Positions 35,473 through 48,149 of a DNA stretch of 64,000 nucleotides are shown in pieces. The stretch comes from Ustulina deusta. Its lineage: Eukaryota > Ascomycota > Sordariomycetes > Xylariales > Xylariaceae. The stretch is from NCBI GenBank assembly GCA_023159155.1, contig JAJNNX010000052.1, positions 310,001 through 374,000 on the forward strand, in the 5' to 3' direction. Numbering within the stretch: the stretch's first letter is position 1; every line of letters begins with the position of its first letter. Under the pieces are notes generated by a model, which had not been told where the DNA came from, did no database searches, and saw nothing but the letters and a program-made list of their open reading frames with translations. The position numbers and the translations under genes were made by a program.

Positions 35473-38399
35473 CTACATTACGGTGCACTCTCCTTCCTGC
35501 TGCTTCCCGCCGACTTTACTGCGTGTGATGCGCTCGCGTTGGCGAGGGGCATTCCGGCCGGAGCGCTTCAGGTCCTCGAGCCGTTCCCGGGCTTTAGGGA
35601 AGTCTTGAGCTTTTGTCACATGTTAGTTCTGTTATTTATTACTCGTAAAATGATAGTTGTAACTTACCAGCTGCTCGCCAGTACCACCGTTTCGCATCTT
35701 CTAGGTTGGCTGGAACTCCAATGCCGACTTCGGTGAAATAGCCCATAGCATATTCCGCCTTAGCTAAGCCGGCCTGCGCAGCTTTGCGAGCCCACAGGTA
35801 AGCCTCTGTGTCGCTCTGTTGTAAGACACCATCGCTTCCTGTCAGATACCAGCCACTAAGCGCCAATTCAGACTGATGTTCGCCTTGTGTTGCAGCACGA
35901 CTGTACCACATAATTGATTGTCTAGGATCGATAGGGCAGCCCATGGAGCCATACTCGTAGACACATCCCAGGCGGAACTGACTAAACTTGTAACCGAGAT
36001 GAGCAGCTTGCTCGAATAATTGTAGAGCATATACCTCATCTCGGATGATCACATCGTTAGGTTGGGCTGACTCGTATAAGAGACCAAGTTCGTGTAGAGC
36101 ATGCGGATTCTCCGCGTCGGCTCGTTCAGCAGCTCGTTTGAGCCAGCCGATCGCTTCGCGGGGGTTCCTCTGTTGACCAAGTAGACCTTTCAGAAGAATC
36201 ATACCAACTTTATACATGGCTGGAGTGTCACCTAAAGTAGCCGCGCGTTTATACCATTGAATCGCCTTCAAAGGGTCCTTGCGTGTACCCCCTCCATCAT
36301 CATTACCAAGCTCGCAACAGACAGCAGTACGGTAAGCGGCGGCAGCATGCCCCAGTTTTGCTGCGGACTGATAGAGTGTGAATGCCTCTTTCGCGTCAGG
36401 TTCATGGCCCAGAGTACCTCGACCCATGCAGTCGGCCAAAAAGAACATGGCGTCGAGATTTTGCGCAGCTACCAATTTCTTCAGGATCTTATGTGAATCC
36501 ATGATATAGCGCTCGCGAGATTTTGCCCGTGTCTTCGGGTCGGGGAGTCGAGGCACAAGGACGTCTGCTGCTTCTATCAGCTTCTTAGCCAAGGTGAGCG
36601 CGGACTGTTGATCGTTAGGGTCGTTCTTGATGATAGCACGCAGACGCTCGAGCTCTTCAACAGTGACTGGTGCTTGTTCAGTGAGAGATAGAGGCCTTGA
36701 ATTTTGAGGTGCGTTCTGAGGAACAGCCTGGGGTGCTGGTGAAGGACGCCCTAGAGCTCCAGCGGCTGCAGCTGGCGTACCGCCGTTATAGTTTCGGACA
36801 GGAGTGGGTTTATCGTTCATATTCACCATAGAATTCGGCATCAGACCAGGGCGGATGGGCGCCGGTGGTGCCGGATGTCCGGACCCAGGGCGACTTGTCG
36901 GTGGACTAGCCTGCTGAGTTGACCTTGTAGCTGCAGGATTGCTGGGTAAACCAGGCTTGTATGCCTGAAATCCACCAGAAGGCAAGGGAGGATGATCATT
37001 TGCCATCTCGAATACTGCGGACTGGGGCTCACGCAGATTAGGTTGCGACTTCGTTCGTGACATCTCCGGGTAACGGGCGGGCCCGGGCTGAGGTATACCA
37101 GCCTGAGACGGTATACCAGCCTGAGGCGGAGGGGCTCGCATCTGTTGATCGAATGACGACCGGTGACCATGACCTGGAGGAGGTGCAGCTTCAAATTCTG
37201 GCATGTGCTCTCGTGGCTGCTCGGGTGGATATGGCTCACTACTTATCTTCGGGTCATAGTAAGAATCATAGAGATCTCCTATTGACCCTTGATCAGGTTC
37301 ATCATTCCATCCTGGAGGCTGCAAGGCGGGATTATTCGTGGGTAGAGGGGGGGCTTCATCTGGATATATCCTGTGAGGGGTAGGTCGACTGCTCTGCGAC
37401 GTAGCTGGTCGTGGTGGAGGCATTTGTTGTCCAGCTTGTCCATTGTAGTTGGCGCTATCCATCCGGGGAGGGGGCATGGCATTACGGATTGGATATTCGT
37501 TATTCGCAGGCATGGTCATGGCTCGGGATGGTGGTCCAAAGTTATTTCGTCCAGGCGACATGGGAGGACCATAGCCATCATCATGATAATCACCGTAGCC
37601 TTGATTATGAGGTGGGGGTGGTCCTCTTCTGGGATCGGGGTAGCCTTGCGGTGGAAACCCTCGCCCACCACTTCGTTGACTGTCCATCGATGGGCGCCCA
37701 TAGTCATCCATCGAGGAGTGCTGTCTAGGACCAGGTCCCGGACCTCTATTGGGGGGCGGTCTTCCATTCATCTCTAATGCAGCCATACGGTCGAGGATCT
37801 GGTTCTCATGATCGCGATCCGTCTGTCGATTATGCCCAGGGAACACGGGAAAAGGGCTGCCAAAATCTTTTTCATCGGGACTCCTCATGGGAGGACCTGA
37901 TCGGTTGCCTGTATACTGTAAGTATTGGGGGAAAGCATCCTTGCTCACTCATCTGCTCACCATTGAAATCGAAGGTGCCATTCCGATCAGGAGGTCCGGG
38001 ATGACCGCCACGACCTTGAGGTGGATATCCCCTACCGGGACCCGGCGGTGGTCCTCCCCCTCGAGGCATAGGCCCACCACGCATAGGACCACCTCTTCCT
38101 CTTGGTGGTGGACGGCCACCTCTTCCTGGACCCGGAGGTCCTCGATACATGTCCTGTTGCAGGTAGCCTTGATTCGGTGGTGGAGCACCTCTTCCATAGT
38201 TCATGTCTTGTGGCGGCGGACCATAGTCCTGACCGTATCCATCATCATACTGTTCATATCCTCCATAGCCATAATCCTCCTGGTACTGGTCGTACTGTCT
38301 CTGAGGAGGTGGTGGGTATGCGCCTCCAGGGCCTCCACGGGGAACTCGTGCAGCCGGGCCAGTGTAGGGCCGTTCTGCGTATCTGTCATCATATGCCAT
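35473..38399 (-). CDS. chs4: chitin synthase activator Skt5/Chs4, Sel1 repeats, CaaX end
   Basis: Three exons: 38399-37961, 37908-35668 and 35609-35473, giving 938 residues. The introns are 52 nt (GTGAGC, CTTAC branch, acceptor TATACAG) and 58 nt (GTAAGT, CTAAC branch). The N-terminal 500 residues are a Pro/Gly/Tyr/Arg-rich disordered region with GRGGPMRGGPMPRGG-type repeats. From about 630 to 900 come seven Sel1-like repeats (AFTLYQSAAKLGHAAAAYR, AIQWYKRAATLGDTPAMYKV, ALQLFEQAAHLGYKFSQFRL, SIMWYSRAATQGE). The last exon adds a basic tail and the C-terminal tetrapeptide CTVM, a CaaX prenylation box, as in yeast Skt5/Chs4, where farnesylation anchors the activator to the membrane and recruits Chs3-type chitin synthase to the neck and septum. 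The CaaX exon is only 137 nt and easily missed. The family call is firm; localisation is inferred. Confidence 0.93.
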
Positions 38400-41300
38400 C
38401 GTGTCGGATGAAAGCCGTAACGGGTCGTCAAGAGTGTACTAGTTCGTGGCAGTTGCGCAACACACAGGACGACGATCAACGGCGCCCTGTAGTGAATGCG
38501 ACTTAGAAAGAGCCCGTGGGCTGCAGTTCGTCTTCGTAGTCTTTCTCAGCGCAAGCTCGGGTTCGCGCGGGTCATGAACAAGCCATGAGCTACGTATACA
38601 GGCTGGAAATGATCTGCGCTAGTCGACAGTATGTTCTCGTAAATGTCACAATCAGATGTGAGGTGCAAAAAAACACCGTGCTAGAATGGGATCGAGTCGA
38701 ATATTGGTATTAGTTGGTAATAGCCAGTCGGACGCTATTGATGTCGGTACACGGGAATTTCGGCGCAGTAATGATCGCCAGTTTCGACAAGCCGGTGGAA
38801 AGAAGCGCGGTGGGTGGGTTCAGGTCGGGTCACAGGCGGCTCGAGACGCGCTTGGACTTGGACTTATTAGTAGCGTAGGTTGCAGGTCGCTTACTGCTCC
38901 ACGGGCGCTTCACACAAGTAGCAGACAGTTATGCCGTGCAGTTACGTTGCCTGTAGATGGGAAATAATTAGCTCGCTATCAAGTATGAAGTATGCATCGT
39001 CGGAGTTGATTTTGCTGGTACAGTTACATACAGACGTCGCCGTGGCAAAATACTATAATTAAAGGAACGAATAGTAGCCGAGAAGCCTTGCCCTTTGTTC
39101 AGGTAGATGGGATGGCGATATCGGTAGGTCGGCAACTATGTTTGCGACGATGATATGGCAAGGAAGTGCGAAAATGAAGCACGACGTGGAATGTCCCGAA
39201 AATAGAAGTGACAAGGCCTGGAAGGATTTGAAAGGGAGCGGGATGCGATGTCCCCGTGAGCAGTGGCAGAATGTGTTGAGGCTACGAATGCAATGCTTGT
39301 AACGTCTCAGGTACTGATTGACTGGACAGGACAGGGCGAGCCTGGGTGTTGCGCATGCACGTTAGTGGATGAGGGGGGGAGGGACTGGGAAGCCCGAGGA
39401 CTGCGATGAGAAAGATAATCAACAATGCCGATTGTAATTCGTGGCAAAAAGGAACGTTGGGGAGCCTCGAGGTAGGAATGCAAATCAGAAAGAAAAAAAA
39501 AACATGCGTGTCAAAAGTCGCTGTTACTCAAAGAAAGAGGAGAAAAAAGATGGGCGGGTAGGGCAGAAGACGAGGTGGGAAATGCGAAGGGTGCTTGATG
39601 CAATCAGGATCAGGACAGGTACTTGTATACCTCTACCTACCGACCTCTATCTGCATTTGTACTACATGGAGTCCTATTACAGAGCCACCTAGATAGAGGT
39701 ACATCCCTTAGGTATGCAGGTATTACCTCCCTCCTATCCAGCTGTACAGGCACCTAAAGCACCTAAAGGTTAGGTAGATTTCAACGCCAGCCCTGTCAAC
39801 CCCCTTTTACACTCCTGAGATTTACACGAAGATATAGTCATAACCTCTACACTAGCTAAAACAATGGATACTTCGGATTAAATTACCTCCCGGGTTGAGT
39901 TTTTAGGGTACGAGCAGACATCCGAGGGTTTGGAAGGGAACAAGCACGAAGCGACAACGGCTCGCCCGGCTGAATTAAGTAGCCATATGTTGGCCGGCGG
40001 CAATAGTAGTAGTAGTAGACCATTCGCCAATAAACGATCCCGCATCAGTACCGAGTCCGTCGGTAGCGTAAGTAGGTATTTCCATCTATGCCCTAGTATA
40101 GTGTATTACCATAATTTTAACTAGGTATGGGGAATGACAACTGCAACTCTTCCACGTTTCTAGCTTGTTGTAGTGTAGTCCTACAACCATTAATTGCGAA
40201 CGACCTGCTTATCCGAAGACACCCGCACCTGTCACTAGCCATCTTAGTCTGCATAGAAACCTGGTTGTACGAAGGTGACTTTGTTGCTAAACCAGTCCTA
40301 TAGTACTATTCATGGTATCTGTTGGCCTTAAACTAGAATAGGTTGTTTTGAAAAAGGTCACAGGTTTATCCTGTTGTCGATACAATACCAAACCATCGTA
40401 AACAGAAAACAGCTGTCACATATGCTACACACGATGATAGATGACGACTTATGAAGCTTGTTGCATAAGTATGACAGTGACTAGAAACACTGAGTCTCAC
40501 CTTGTACCTAGCATTGTATCAAAAATGGCAAGGGATCGGAGCTAGCCCGCTACTCATTGGCGCCGTCAACCCCGGCAGTCCCGCGTCTCTACCCGGCACC
40601 TGGACCCTGAAGACGATCTTCCCCTACAATTATATAAAAAAACGGGGTGTTGATTCTGACCCGTGTCTTGATCCGGTCGATATTAAGGCTTCCTGGATTT
40701 GTCGAGGACTCTATTCTCTCAACAACCCGAGGATTGTTAGGTTACCGAGCCCCGGCCCAGATATTATCTCGAATTATACATTGCAGATAGATAGATAGAT
40801 AGGTGGGAGACAGATACCAATTACGTGTCGAGATACCCTCTCTTCTCTGGACTATCATCAGATCATTAGAGTTGAGACACGGTCATCATGAGGCTCGATG
40901 GCCCCCAAACTTTCAAATGTGCCGTCATCCTGTCATTATAGCCAAGAACCCTAAACATGTTGTTAGAGGTATACTTGGAACAGGAACGGGAGGTATAATA
41001 TGCGAGATATGCCGCTGCGTACAACCAAACCTTCTCCCGGAGGCGTGTTATAACCTATGAAATATCCTGCCCGTCCATATCAATTGGCCATCGCGGTTCC
41101 CGTCTACGACATTCCACGCAGTCAGCTAGTCGGCAGAACCTAAACGCTGATGAAGTGAAATCATACACACTTCGGGTAGCGAGTTACCGATTCAGCTATG
41201 ATATCAGCTACAATAAGATAGGAACAAGCTGCAGGTATGCCTAACGAATCTAATCTTGCGATCCTATTAAGCCAAGTATAATGCATAGTAATATTCTGAG

Positions 41301-41661
41301 CTGCCTGCAGTGGTCCGCGGACAGCTGAATTGAGTTCGGTGACCGGTGTAACGGAGGTACAGACTACCTATCTCATAAACGCGGATGGATGCAGAAGAGC
41401 AAGGTGGGGGTTAACAGTGTGCCGTAGGCGGGGGAGTGGGGTAGTCTAGCCAATTGACTACTACCTAGGTATTTCACGAGCCACATCTGAGCCATATTAC
41501 CAGCCACATTACAGAGTCAGACAAGACCCTTCACCTTCGTCATTGACCTTCGCGTATCTAATATCGAGCTTTCCATAGGCTCGTCGGATTTAGCACCTAC
41601 CGTATATACAAAGATCAATTGCAGACCATATTGCCGTGCCAAACACGATACCACACGCAAA
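38400..41661. other. long intergenic region between divergent chs4 and cbp4
   Basis: 3.26 kb between two head-to-head genes. The first part (38400-39700) is the chs4 promoter and leader; 39441-39560 is purine-rich with an A9 run. TAGGTACC-type repeats occur at 39618-39780. The frames at 38686-38967, 40502-40798 and 40803-41060 lack conserved features, so no gene is claimed. Confidence 0.55.
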
Positions 41662-42296
41662 ATGGCCGCAAAACCAAGCCGGTTAGGCAAATGGCTTATG
41701 ATGCTAGCAGTGTAAGCACTTTTCTCCCTTCACAGATGGCCATAACTAGCTGCCATTGCGAAGCCACCAACAGTGCTAAGGCCGGAGCAGCTAACATCCC
41801 CCTCCGGGGGTCGCAACAGTGGTGGCGGAGTATGCGTCGGTGGCCCGGCATTCGTCATGTGGATACAGCCGACGGACGAGGAGCTCTTCAAGAAATACAA
41901 CCCCGAGCTGCAGAAGAAGAGCCTCGAGCGCCGCTACGAGAGACAGAAGGAGTTCGACGATTTTGTCATGCAGTTGAGGGAGTATTCGAAGTCCGATAAG
42001 CCGAGTACGCGATCCCTCTGTCCTTCTTCTTCGTCGTTCCGTTGGACTACCAACGCAAGCTTAGATCCTTTCGTGGGATGAGATATATATATATATATAA
42101 AGAATACTGTTATGTTGAAGTACTGGCTAACCGTTGGAATCATTACTTAGTATGGACGTTGCAAGAAGAAGCGGCACGAAAACAAAAAGAGGACAGCTTG
42201 CGGCAAGATTTCCAGAAGGCGGAGGAGGCGAAAGCGAGACAAGAAGAGATGAGGAAGGAGGCCGGGCTGCAAGAGGCACGGGAAAGTCGAAGTTAA
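41662..42296 (+). CDS. cbp4: complex III assembly factor Cbp4
   Basis: Three exons: 41662-41711, 41820-42004 and 42151-42296, giving 126 residues. Introns are 108 and 146 nt (GTAAGC and GTACGC donors, CTAAC branches). The N-terminus [17 protein letters not shown] leads into one transmembrane helix, [14 protein letters not shown], then [20 protein letters not shown] and [20 protein letters not shown], followed by a charged helix rich in Glu, Lys and Gln. This is the family pattern of Cbp4, a small inner-membrane protein that with Cbp3-Cbp6 helps newly made cytochrome b enter the bc1 complex. Intron 2 carries an (AT)9 microsatellite. Neighbouring genes are unrelated; it converges with the SET-domain gene 306 bp away. 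Confidence 0.93.
42082..42099. repeat. (AT)9 repeat in cbp4 intron 2
   Basis: An uninterrupted AT dinucleotide run inside the second intron, about 50 nt from the acceptor. Confidence 0.85.
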
Positions 42297-42602
42297 CTGG
42301 CGATCTCGTACTCTATGAGGCTTCGGGCACTCGGCCTTTAAACTTTGTATTATCGCCATCTGTGGATATACATATATTCGGGAGGTTTTCAAGGGGTTCG
42401 GCGTTTGGAAAACTGGGGTTCGGACGGAGGGGTTTGTAAACTATATTATGCTCCGAGTATGATAGTATATATCCTGTACTCTTGCGTGGATGCTCGCATG
42501 CTCGGGCATTATTACATCTCATTACCACTCAACAAGGCAATGTTTACGCCGAATGGCAACGTACATGCGTCAACATGACATAATTACCGGCAAATTCCAC
42601 AA
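42297..42602. other. convergent 3' region cbp4 / SET gene
   Basis: 306 bp between two stop codons. Nothing beyond 3' untranslated sequence is supported. Confidence 0.5.
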
Positions 42603-43854
42603 TCACGCTCGAATTTCTCGCTCTATGCTCGCTATCCTCGTATCAAGCAACCGACGAATCTGCCTCCATCTCTCCACCAGGATATCCTTCTGCAGCTGTT
42701 GGCCGACCTCCAGCCGCCGAATCCGCTCCATCGTGCCGTCGACCCTGGTCACATACTCCCGCAGCAACTCCAGAAGCAGGGTATCCACAGCCATCTGACT
42801 CGCCTCCCCATCATCATTCCCGTCCACGAACCGCATCCACTCCCCGACCTTGCAGCAGAGCAGCCGCAGCGCCACCTGCGTACGATGACACACGGTCTCG
42901 CGGTCCAAGACATACCGTCCCAGGAACCCCTTCCCCTCAAGCCGTTCCCTCTGGCGCCCGCCTAGCCTCTCGAGCACGACCTCGTCGAGCACGGCCTCGT
43001 CCCAGCAATTCTCCCCTGTGACGAACCCGTACTCGACCAGCAGGAAATCGCCGCCGTGGCGGCCGTAGCAGATCTTGACCTCGTCGCCCCTCGCATACGG
43101 CGCCGTGGCGCGGAACGCGAACCCGTCGCCGCCGAACACCACGTGGCATCCGCCCTCGTCGCCGTGGTTGAAGAGGTCCGCGACGGGCTGCAGCGCCATG
43201 TGGTCGTCCTTGGTGGTGCCGCGCCGCCGCCTGAGCGCCGCGTTCACGTAGTAGAAGGTCCGCGAGTTGACGAGCAGCCAGGCGTGTTGGTATTCGGCCC
43301 CGCGTGCGCGCAGCTCCGGGAACGCCGTCGCCACGTGCCCCCAGTCCCGGTCGAACTTGGCCTGCTGCTTCGCCAGGAGTCCCCGGCTGTGGGGCGGGAG
43401 CAGGGCCTGCAGCTCCGCGGGCCAGGTCAGGGGCATGCCTGCGAGGTCTGCGGCGCTGGGCACGATGGCGTCCCACGGCGCGTACTTGGTGCTCTTGTCG
43501 AGCGTCAGGTCGGCTGCTAGGATCCCGTGCACCGAGATGCTGGTGTCGGAGAGCTTGCGGAGACGCGCCTTGGGCACCGTGGATAGTGTCCGGAGGCAGT
43601 TTGTTGGCACGTCGAGGATGATCTCGTCGGCCTTTGTTTGAGGTTAGATTAGGTCGTTTGGTACACTAATACGAGATGATCTTGTGGCCTAGATGCCTGG
43701 GTAGATGGGTAAGAATTAGGTTGTGGCTTACTTGGATGTCCCGCGTCGCGATCACTCCTATGCCGCGTCCTGGTATGCGCTCCGGCGCAATCCCGTTGAG
43801 CCTCACGCCGTGGCTTGTTGCCCAGTCTAGGAGTTCCTGGAGAGGGTCCATCAT
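42603..43854 (-). CDS. SET-domain lysine/histidine methyltransferase, LSMT type
   Basis: Two exons: 43854-43732 and 43631-42603, joined in phase 0 across a 100-nt intron (GTAAGC donor, CTAAC branch). The product is 383 residues from the first of two tandem Met codons. A split SET domain of the Rubisco LSMT/SETD3/Rkm class is visible: the SAM-binding GRGIGVIATRDI near the N-terminus, a helical insert, DLFNHGDEGGCH (the NH motif), and the post-insert EVKICYGRHGGDFLLVEYGF with the conserved catalytic Tyr region. A helical C-terminal substrate-binding lobe follows (about residues 260-383). Fungal members of this class methylate ribosomal proteins or elongation factors; the substrate here cannot be read from sequence. 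Exon 2 is GC-rich, giving long antisense frames. The 5' flank is a long CT-rich tract. Confidence 0.88.
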
Positions 43855-43921
43855 CTTTTTTCTTTCTTTTCTCTTCTTTTCTTTTCCGTTTCTTCTCTTT
43901 TATCCTCTTATTCTCTTTTTT
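43855..43921. repeat. CT-rich tract upstream of SET gene
   Basis: A 67-bp stretch almost purely C and T on the plus strand (so A/G on the gene strand), starting directly before the first codon. It occupies the 5' leader or core promoter. Confidence 0.8.
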
Positions 43922-45030
43922 AACCTGTCTTTCTTTACTGTAGATTTTTTACGGATGGTGAAGATTGAAATATATATCGTGCGGGAAATACTTGGTGTTT
44001 AGGCTACGGGAACTCCATGGTGAAGGGGACGACATAGGATTTTCTTGGAGATGAGATCTATAACAGCACAGATTAGATAAATGCGAGATATTGGCGATAG
44101 GGAGAGCAGTATGGTGACGTGACGTGAAGCAAGGAGGCTCGGTTGATTGGTTAACAGGTCTGCTGTGTTCCGTTGGACGGATGCTGGATCGGCGCTGTGG
44201 AAAGCAAAATTCCCCACCCCGAACCGGCTTGTGTGGTCCGGTGCTGCTTCGGTGTCAGTGCTTCTTTAGGTTCTACCGGCCTTCCTGCCTAGGGAACTGT
44301 CGTGTAGAAGGAGAAGAGTGCCAATAACCTAAACTGTTTGGGCTGCCAGGGGGGTATTCGTAGCACTAGGTCGGGCAGAATACCAACTACAGCGAATTAA
44401 GCTCCACCAACCAACAACCAACAATGGCGGACATAATGCTATCTGCTGATTGATTGACCGCAGCTATTGGAGTCTCGGGTCAGAGTACCTAAGGTATCGA
44501 ATACAAAGCCTCGAAATGCACAAGACAAAGGCTCAGTAAACAGACCTTGAGTGCGTGTAGTGCCGTGTATTTCCATCACGCAACTGTTTCATTATTATTC
44601 CGAGATATCATCCATTGTTATTAACCTGGTATGAAGGTGAATGTAAGTAAATGCTTAAGTCCGCCATAACACCGATAATCGCCAGCTTCCCCCCACCACT
44701 GGGAATACAGCGCCCCTGGAGTAGTAGTGGCGTCATGTGTCTGACTTCCTATTTATCCGCACTCGACTTCCTTTGGTCCTTTTAACGGATATAAATGTAG
44801 TATACAGTGGCTAATCGTAACCCTCGGAGCTCTACCATCTCATATATATATATCTATATATATAGATATAGATATTTATATATTTATATACATACTTACA
44901 TACCTCCACCTAGCGAAGTTGGATCAGCAACTCCAGAGCTCCACGCCATCGGAGCTCTTATCAGTGCGGAGACCATCTTGCCGCGAGCATCCCGGTGCGA
45001 CCGGAGCAACCTACAACAAAGTCCGACACC
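43922..45030. other. divergent promoter region SET / DCAF11 genes
   Basis: 1.1 kb head-to-head spacer. Its main feature is the TA-rich tract at 44842-44892. No gene is supported. Confidence 0.55.
44842..44892. repeat. TA-rich tract upstream of WD40 gene
   Basis: Imperfect (TA)n mixed with TATC/TATT units, about 140-190 bp before the start codon of the gene at 45031. Confidence 0.85.
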
Positions 45031-47220
45031 ATGAGCAGCTCGAGCGAGGACCTGGAGGACCAGCATACGGATCCCTACTTTGACGCTGAAGAGAATGACG
45101 AGAGCGAGGATGATGACCCCGACTACGAGGAGGGGGAGGATGATGAGGAGGACGATGAGGATGGTCGAGACGAGAACGACATGATGCATGATATGTTTGG
45201 TGGAGAAGACGAGTTTCACGGTAGGTCTCTATTCCCATATACGCAACAATTAAATGCGACAGTGTGCTAACCTGAGAGGTGCCAGATGCCGAGGAGGGAA
45301 GCCTTGGCTTTATCGTGCAGGTGGAAGCTGGCGATGAGGGACAAGGCGGTGAAGCTTCTGAAGGAGCGCGATCCGCCCTAGAACGGCGTGTCATCAACCT
45401 CATAGCAAGTGCGTGTACTATTTGTCATCATTGTCTGACTCGTTTTTCCTAACTTCATAATACGGGTAGATGTAGGTCGTCGGGCTGGATTGGTCTCACA
45501 ACATGAGATCTTGAATCTTTTACGAGGCCGTAATTTGGGTATCTTGCTTAACGCTGCCGAAAATGATGATGACTTCGACGCATGGGGCCCTAGGCTACGG
45601 AGACGGCGACCCTTGGGTCAAAGCAGGATGCCTACACCCCCGAGCGAGAAGGGAAGGGAACTGATGAACTCCGGCACCTTTGGGGCAAATGAGATCTCGT
45701 CTCCTTTGAAAAAGAAGAAGCATTTGGCGCGACGTATACTAGACCGCGAACTTGGTATAGGCGATAGATCACACCGGAGGATGAACCAGGGTGTAATAGC
45801 ACAGGTGAGTCTTACTAAATGGATCCCTAGGCAGTCTCCTTGCTGATCCTCAGCAGTCTATGATCCCTCGTTCTGATGCGGATATGATCATCAACTACGA
45901 CGAAAATGTCTACTCGGGCCAATTCTCGGCGGATGGAAACTTCTTTTATGCCTGTGTCAAGGACTTCAGGGTGCGGATGTACGACACGTCAAACCCGTAC
46001 AATTGGAGGCATTACAAGACTGTGTCATTCCCGTTCGGATCTTGGACCCTGACCGATGCGTCTCTAAGCCCAGATAACAAGTGGCTGGCGTACACATCGA
46101 TCCAGAGCAATGTTTGCCTCGCACCTACGGATCCAAACGATACGGGTGATCCGTACACGCTGAGCTTATCAGAATATGGCGCCCGGCGAGGACCTGGGCG
46201 CGACACATTTGGTATCTGGTCCATTCGCTTCTCGGGAGACGGCCGTGAGCTCGTGGCCGGGACGAACGCGAACTCTATCGTTGTGTACGACATCGAGTCC
46301 CGGCGGGTCTTGCACCACATCGAAGGCCACGAAGACGACGTCAACGCCGTCTGTTTCGCCGACAAATCGTCGCCGCACATCCTATACTCGGGCAGCGACG
46401 ACACGACGATCAAGGTCTGGGACAGACGCAGCATGGGCGACGGGCGCGAGGCGGGCGCGTTCGTCGGGCACATCGAAGGCCTGACGTACATAGACAGCAA
46501 GGACGACGGCAGGTATCTGCTCAGCAACGGCAAGGACCAGAGCATGAAGCTCTGGGATCTGAAGATGATGTACACATCCGCCCAGTTCCGCGAGAAGAAC
46601 CCGCGCCAGCACACCCCGTACAGCGACTTCGACTACCGGTGGAGCCAGTTCGACGACAACGACTGGTTCCCACACCCCGACGATAACTCCGTCGTCACGT
46701 TCCGCGGCCACAAGGTCCTGCGGACCCTCATCCGCTGCCATTTCTCGCCGCCGAACAGCACCAACTCCCGCTATGTGTATTCTGGATCACACGACGGCAA
46801 GGTGCATATCTGGAACATGGACGCCACGCCTGCGGGCACCATTGATGTGAAGAAGACGACGTCGGAGGAGAAGTCGCTGCCCAGAGCTTATCGCCAGTAT
46901 TACAATAGACGTGGCTTACCCGGTTGGGCTACTATCGTCCGAGATGCTAGCTGGCATCCTACTGCGCCATTCATAGCAGGTGAGTCATGTCTACGTAGAT
47001 AAGTTGTGCGAGAACCGGCTGTTGCTAACGCAGAGATATAGCATCCGCCTTGAACGGCTGGGACAATGCCTTGGGTACTGTTTCACTGCACGGGTATAAT
47101 GAGGGAAGCCTGGATGAGGGCGTCCCTGAGATGGGCACCGCCTACGATGAGAAGCTGCTCCGGATAAGTGGTGTTGATGTTGATGATGACCATGATGATG
47201 CTGAATCCGGATTGCCATGA
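45031..47220 (+). CDS. WD40 protein, WDR23/DCAF11-like CUL4 adaptor
   Basis: Five exons: 45031-45220, 45286-45408, 45470-45804, 45854-46979 and 47042-47220. The product is 650 residues (649 if the second AG of the CAGCAG acceptor at 45851-45856 is used). Introns are 49-65 nt with GTAGGT, GTGCGT, GTGAGT, GTGAGT donors and CTAAC/CTGAT branches. A Ser/Asp/Glu-rich start is followed by a helical segment (AGLVSQHEILNLLRGRNLG) and then seven-blade WD40 repeats: YSGQFSADGNFFYACVKDF, WTLTDASLSPDNKWLAYTS, WSIRFSGDGRELVAGTN, SGSDDTTIKVWDRRSM (a WDxR DDB1-binding box), YLLSNGKDQSMKLWDLK, GSHDGKVHIWNMD. The layout matches WDR23/DCAF11 and plant LEC14B proteins, substrate adaptors of CUL4-DDB1 ubiquitin ligases. 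WDR23 controls the Nrf/SKN-1 stress response in animals; the fungal target is not known. Confidence 0.9.
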
Positions 47221-47780
47221 AAAGGCATTGAATGCTATACAATTTCGAACCTGGAGTTTGGCTCTCACGGATAATCAGGTCAAGGGCAAGGCTCAATCGT
47301 TTTCCAATATATCTATCCATGAAGCATAGTAGCAAGAAATATGACGGGTTCATACAGAAAGCAGTCTGGAAGGGTTGGTGGACATGTAGCCAAATCAATA
47401 TCCGAGTTTAAATTTTTTTTTTTGGAGTAACACCCACACATGAGTCGCACGCAATGCAAATTTGTACAGTGACATAGTAAAGACAATAGTAAAGACAATA
47501 GCAGCAGATGGCACTTCGCAACGGCTATATGCCCAAAAACACCATTTTATGTCTTGACGCCAGTTGCAAGTCATACACGATTCTTCTCTCGTTCCGACCC
47601 AGGCTTTTGTTGTCATCGTCATTATGCATCTCGTCACACCATCATCGATGGCGATCGGTCGATATCGGTAGGGAGTTGCGGGTGGTATTATGTCGTTGCT
47701 CTTCCACTGTCTCCGTCCATGCAGTGAGAGACCAACGCCTTGGTATCTTCTACATCTAACCTCTTCTCGTGGCCGCGACC
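47221..47780. other. convergent 3' region DCAF11 / sss1
   Basis: 560 bp between converging genes. No gene is supported; a T-run lies near 47412-47422. Confidence 0.5.
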
Positions 47781-48149
47781 TTATGCGCCCCCTACTAGGA
47801 CATTGTTGACGGGGATGTGAACTACAAACAATCAGGTCAGACTAGGTATATGACAAAGTAGAGAGCGCAGGTTGGGTGGCTGTGTATGCTAGCTAGAAAG
47901 TCGCAGATATACGTACTCAGCTTCACGAGGTAGCCAATGGCGCCCATGACCTAGACCTGAGTGTTAGTTTGGTCTCGTTCGTACTCCAAGGAGTGTCTGC
48001 CTCGCGCATACCACAAAACCGACACCGACAGCCTGGCAGATCTTGATGTACTCGTTGCGGTCGGGCTTGGTGCAGCGGTTGATAAATTGTGTGCCGTCCT
48101 TGACGAAGTCCTTCGGGACATCGAAGAACTCTGTTATTTGGTCGGCCAT
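47781..48149 (-). CDS. sss1: Sec61 gamma subunit (Sss1)
   Basis: Three exons: 48149-48012, 47950-47917 (34 nt) and 47821-47781, giving 70 residues, the family's usual size. Introns are 61 nt (GTATGC) and 95 nt (GTACGT). The chain reads from MADQITEFFDVPKDFVKDG, an amphipathic cytosolic helix, through RCTKPDRNEYIKICQAV, to one tail-anchored transmembrane helix (GVGFVVMGAIGYLVKLIHI) and the short lumenal end PVNNVLVGGA, which is conserved across eukaryotes. It is the small clamp subunit of the ER translocon (Sec61/Sec62-63 complexes), needed for secretion and membrane insertion. The second and third exons are too short to stand out as open frames, so a predictor could truncate the gene. Confidence 0.95.

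Noticed and set aside
37057..38506. Long plus-strand frames over chs4
   Set aside because: Complement of a Pro/Gly-rich low-complexity region; repetitive His/Trp/Ser content is a by-product.
43056..43641. Several long plus-strand frames over the SET gene
   Set aside because: Antisense shadows of a GC-rich exon; the minus-strand frame carries the SET motifs.
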